In this document: one piece after another, positions 62,524 through 64,000 of the stretch | Position numbering within the stretch: the first letter of the stretch is position 1 | How the letters are laid out: each line of letters begins with the position of its first letter | Assembly (NCBI GenBank): GCA_033065855.1 | Contig: JAVXUO010002260.1 | Location: 124,001 to 188,000, forward strand | DNA length: 64,000 bases | Direction: 5' to 3' | Source of the DNA: Escallonia rubra | Lineage: Eukaryota > Streptophyta > Magnoliopsida > Escalloniales > Escalloniaceae | Made by a program: the position numbers and the translations under genes | Notes under the pieces: model-generated | What the model saw: only the letters and a program-made list of their open reading frames with translations | Databases searched by the model: none | Told to the model about the DNA's origin: nothing

Positions 62524-62965
62524 TATGAGATAATGTGGATTGTAGACGTATCTACATACTTTATCTTATAATAAATAACAATAAATGTAATTTTTAAAAA
62601 TTTATTAATTATGAAGTATTTGAATGAAGTATGGAGCAAAGTTGATTCTCTAAATATTAAGAACTAAAAATTATTAACTTATAACACATGGACTATTAGA
62701 GCGCCGATTGTACTCAAGTTGAGTTACAAAAAATAGTTAGACTGTTCATTTGACGAAAGGATTCGCGAAACTTTTTTTTCTCCTAAAAAAATAAAAAATA
62801 GTAACAACAATAACCTTATTGTAGACATGTTAAACAATAATTTAAAAAAATAATATTATTATGCATTAAGATTATTAATTATATTTAGCGACCCTTGTCA
62901 GCATCCTCTTGCCGAGGCTGCAACACAGTGCAGCAAAAATTTGGAAGGACAGAGTAGTAGCCACA

Positions 62966-63026
62966 TGGGCCTCTAGGGAAGCTGTCTTCTTCTTATAACT
63001 TATAAGGCTAAAACCCTAAACCCTAA
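62966..63026 (+). promoter_or_regulatory. Site II element and double telo-box
   Basis: TGGGCC (62966-62971) is followed by two overlapping AAACCCTAA telo-boxes (63011-63019 and 63018-63026), about 90 bases before the ATG at 63114. Site II plus telo-box is a known signature of nuclear genes for ribosomal and mitochondrial proteins, and fits the gene that follows. Confidence 0.7.
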
Positions 63027-63113
63027 AAAGCCCAAATTTGCTTCACGCCCGTTTATCTCCATCTCCCGTTCATTTTCGTTCACTTCTCAGATCTTTGAAG
63101 ATAAACTGCTACA

Positions 63114-63286
63114 ATGGCTTCGAGATGCAGCAGAATGATGAACAGGGCTTCGATATCGTCCATCAAAACCGCCATCAGATCGAACATTCGGACAGCTTCA
63201 AAAACTCCCATGGACGGCTCTGCTCCAAAGTTCCCTCTGCCGTCCAGATCCACCTCATCTCCCCTTCGCCGTTTCTCTCTCTGCAG
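63114..63286 (+). CDS. NFD6: NFD6-like mitochondrial protein, first exon (gene continues past window)
   Basis: The ATG at 63114 opens MASRCSRMMNRASISSIK, rich in R and S and lacking acidic residues, typical of a mitochondrial presequence. It resembles the N-terminus of Arabidopsis NUCLEAR FUSION DEFECTIVE 6 (MAS-RCxR--NRxSIS pattern, then SPLRRFS). I place the end of exon 1 at the donor cag|gtcccc (63286/63287), phase 2, giving 57 complete codons. No matching second exon was seen before the window ends, so the rest lies beyond 64000 or behind a long intron. Identity rests on the short N-terminus and the promoter type; another small mitochondrial protein is possible. Confidence 0.6.
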
Positions 63287-64000
63287 GTCCCCTCTCTCTT
63301 TCTCGCTAACTTGTTCGCTAATTGTTGTTCTTCTGATGCAAATTGTTGTAAACTTATGGATGATGATAAGAGTGCTCTGCAGTTGATTGTCTTGTGTTTC
63401 AATTTTGTCGCTAATAATACGAGAACTGTCGCAAAAAGGCACTTCAACAGTGCCCTTAAGCACGCCTTGGCTAGAAGTGGGGTGCGTCTGGAATTTGTTC
63501 CTAAGATGACTTTGAAGTGTGCTGTAATTTGTGATTTTAGGTCAGCGAATGTAAAGAATTAATAATGATATCGACGCGTACCTTGTTTGAATTACGTGTA
63601 ATTGATTCAATAAATTTGATGAAGTAAATGTATCAAGGTTGAAAGACTGAGGTGTACATTGATAATAAACTAAAATATCAGGATTGAATTGCCAATAGGC
63701 CAGATTCAGTTAGTAACATACTTAGTTATATAGAATTTCAATGAAAAACAACACCGGGGAAAGGAAGGGGGTGGGGGAATAGAAAGAGTAACTGCTTTAA
63801 GGGTTTATACAGACCTTATATCATTTGAGTTGTATAACCTTATCCCCATTCTGGTGTGGCATAATTCACTTCGTTAAATCTAAACTTGACATGCGTGGCA
63901 TCACGATAACTTCCACATTTTTACCTGATTACTTATACGTAAACATAGAGGAGAATTTTTGTAGTAGGGTAACTGTCCTAGGTATCTGGGGGGTATTATC
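63287..64000. other. Probable intron of the NFD6-like gene
   Basis: AT-rich downstream sequence with no recognisable second exon. An unspliced frame runs on to 63562 in a different frame and is not considered coding. Confidence 0.45.

Larger units (their letters stand above)
61102..62818. mobile_element. Repeat-bounded unit, LTR-like direct repeats (TRIM-like fossil?)
   Basis: Direct repeats of about 300 bases at 61102-61406 and 62524-62818 (both start tatgagataatgt and contain gacgaaaggattcgcgaaac) enclose 1.1 kb. A 5-bp duplication ttgta lies outside both (61097-61101 and 62819-62823), as left by an LTR-type integrase. The interior has no coding part and no primer-binding site that I recognise, so a miniature non-coding LTR element is only a hypothesis. 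The two repeats differ by very roughly a tenth by eye, so it is old. A SINE was inserted inside, at 61765-61910. Confidence 0.5.

Overview
The window is nuclear DNA from a flowering plant, almost certainly a eudicot. Genes are split by short GT/AG introns in AT-rich DNA. The proteins are plant-specific or plant-typed: a SEC16/MAG5 homologue, a ZAT-type C2H2 repressor, a WAT1-related (EamA) transporter, VPS39 and a GPI-type matrix metalloproteinase. The spaces between genes hold plant SINEs, Mutator-like elements, Helitron ends and Copia/Gypsy remnants. I cannot name the species.

Layout. (1) 1-6081, minus: SEC16, nine coding exons visible, 3' end beyond the left edge. (2) 6.7-19.8 kb: no host gene. 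It holds microsatellites, a nested foldback, two Helitron 3' ends, a Gypsy gag fossil, a GC-cored TIR element, a foldback MITE and a 1438-bp Mutator-like element with 232-bp TIRs and a perfect 9-bp target duplication. (3) 19.9-20.8 kb, minus: intact intronless ZAT1/4/9-type repressor. (4) 28.0-28.7 kb, minus: a decayed relative of it. (5) 30.2-33.9 kb, minus: seven-exon WAT1-related transporter, 362 aa. (6) 34.6-41.0 kb: two more GC-cored TIR elements, a small MITE and a scrambled Copia fossil with two LTRs. (7) 42.2-53.0 kb, plus: complete twelve-exon VPS39, 1010 aa. (8) 53-59 kb: MITEs, one SINE and a small Mutator-like MITE. (9) 59.3-60.3 kb, plus: intronless, GC-rich matrix metalloproteinase. 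(10) 61.1-62.8 kb: about 300-bp direct repeats bounded by a 5-bp duplication, enclosing a SINE. (11) 63.1 kb to the end, plus: first exon of an NFD6-like mitochondrial protein behind telo-boxes and a site II element.

Functionally, SEC16 (COPII assembly at ER exit sites) and VPS39 (HOPS tethering at vacuole/late endosome) act at opposite ends of the endomembrane route. The genes are otherwise unrelated and nothing operon-like is expected. SEC16 close to a WAT1-related gene of the At5g47470 type recalls Arabidopsis chromosome 5, where At5g47470 and At5g47480 are neighbours (from memory).

Splice junctions were placed by hand from GT/AG signals, phase and family homology. All exons of the three multi-exon genes join in frame. 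I found no convincing undescribed system. The most unusual structures are the repeat-bounded unit at 61.1-62.8 kb, the nested foldback at 8.9 kb and the GC-cored TIR family.
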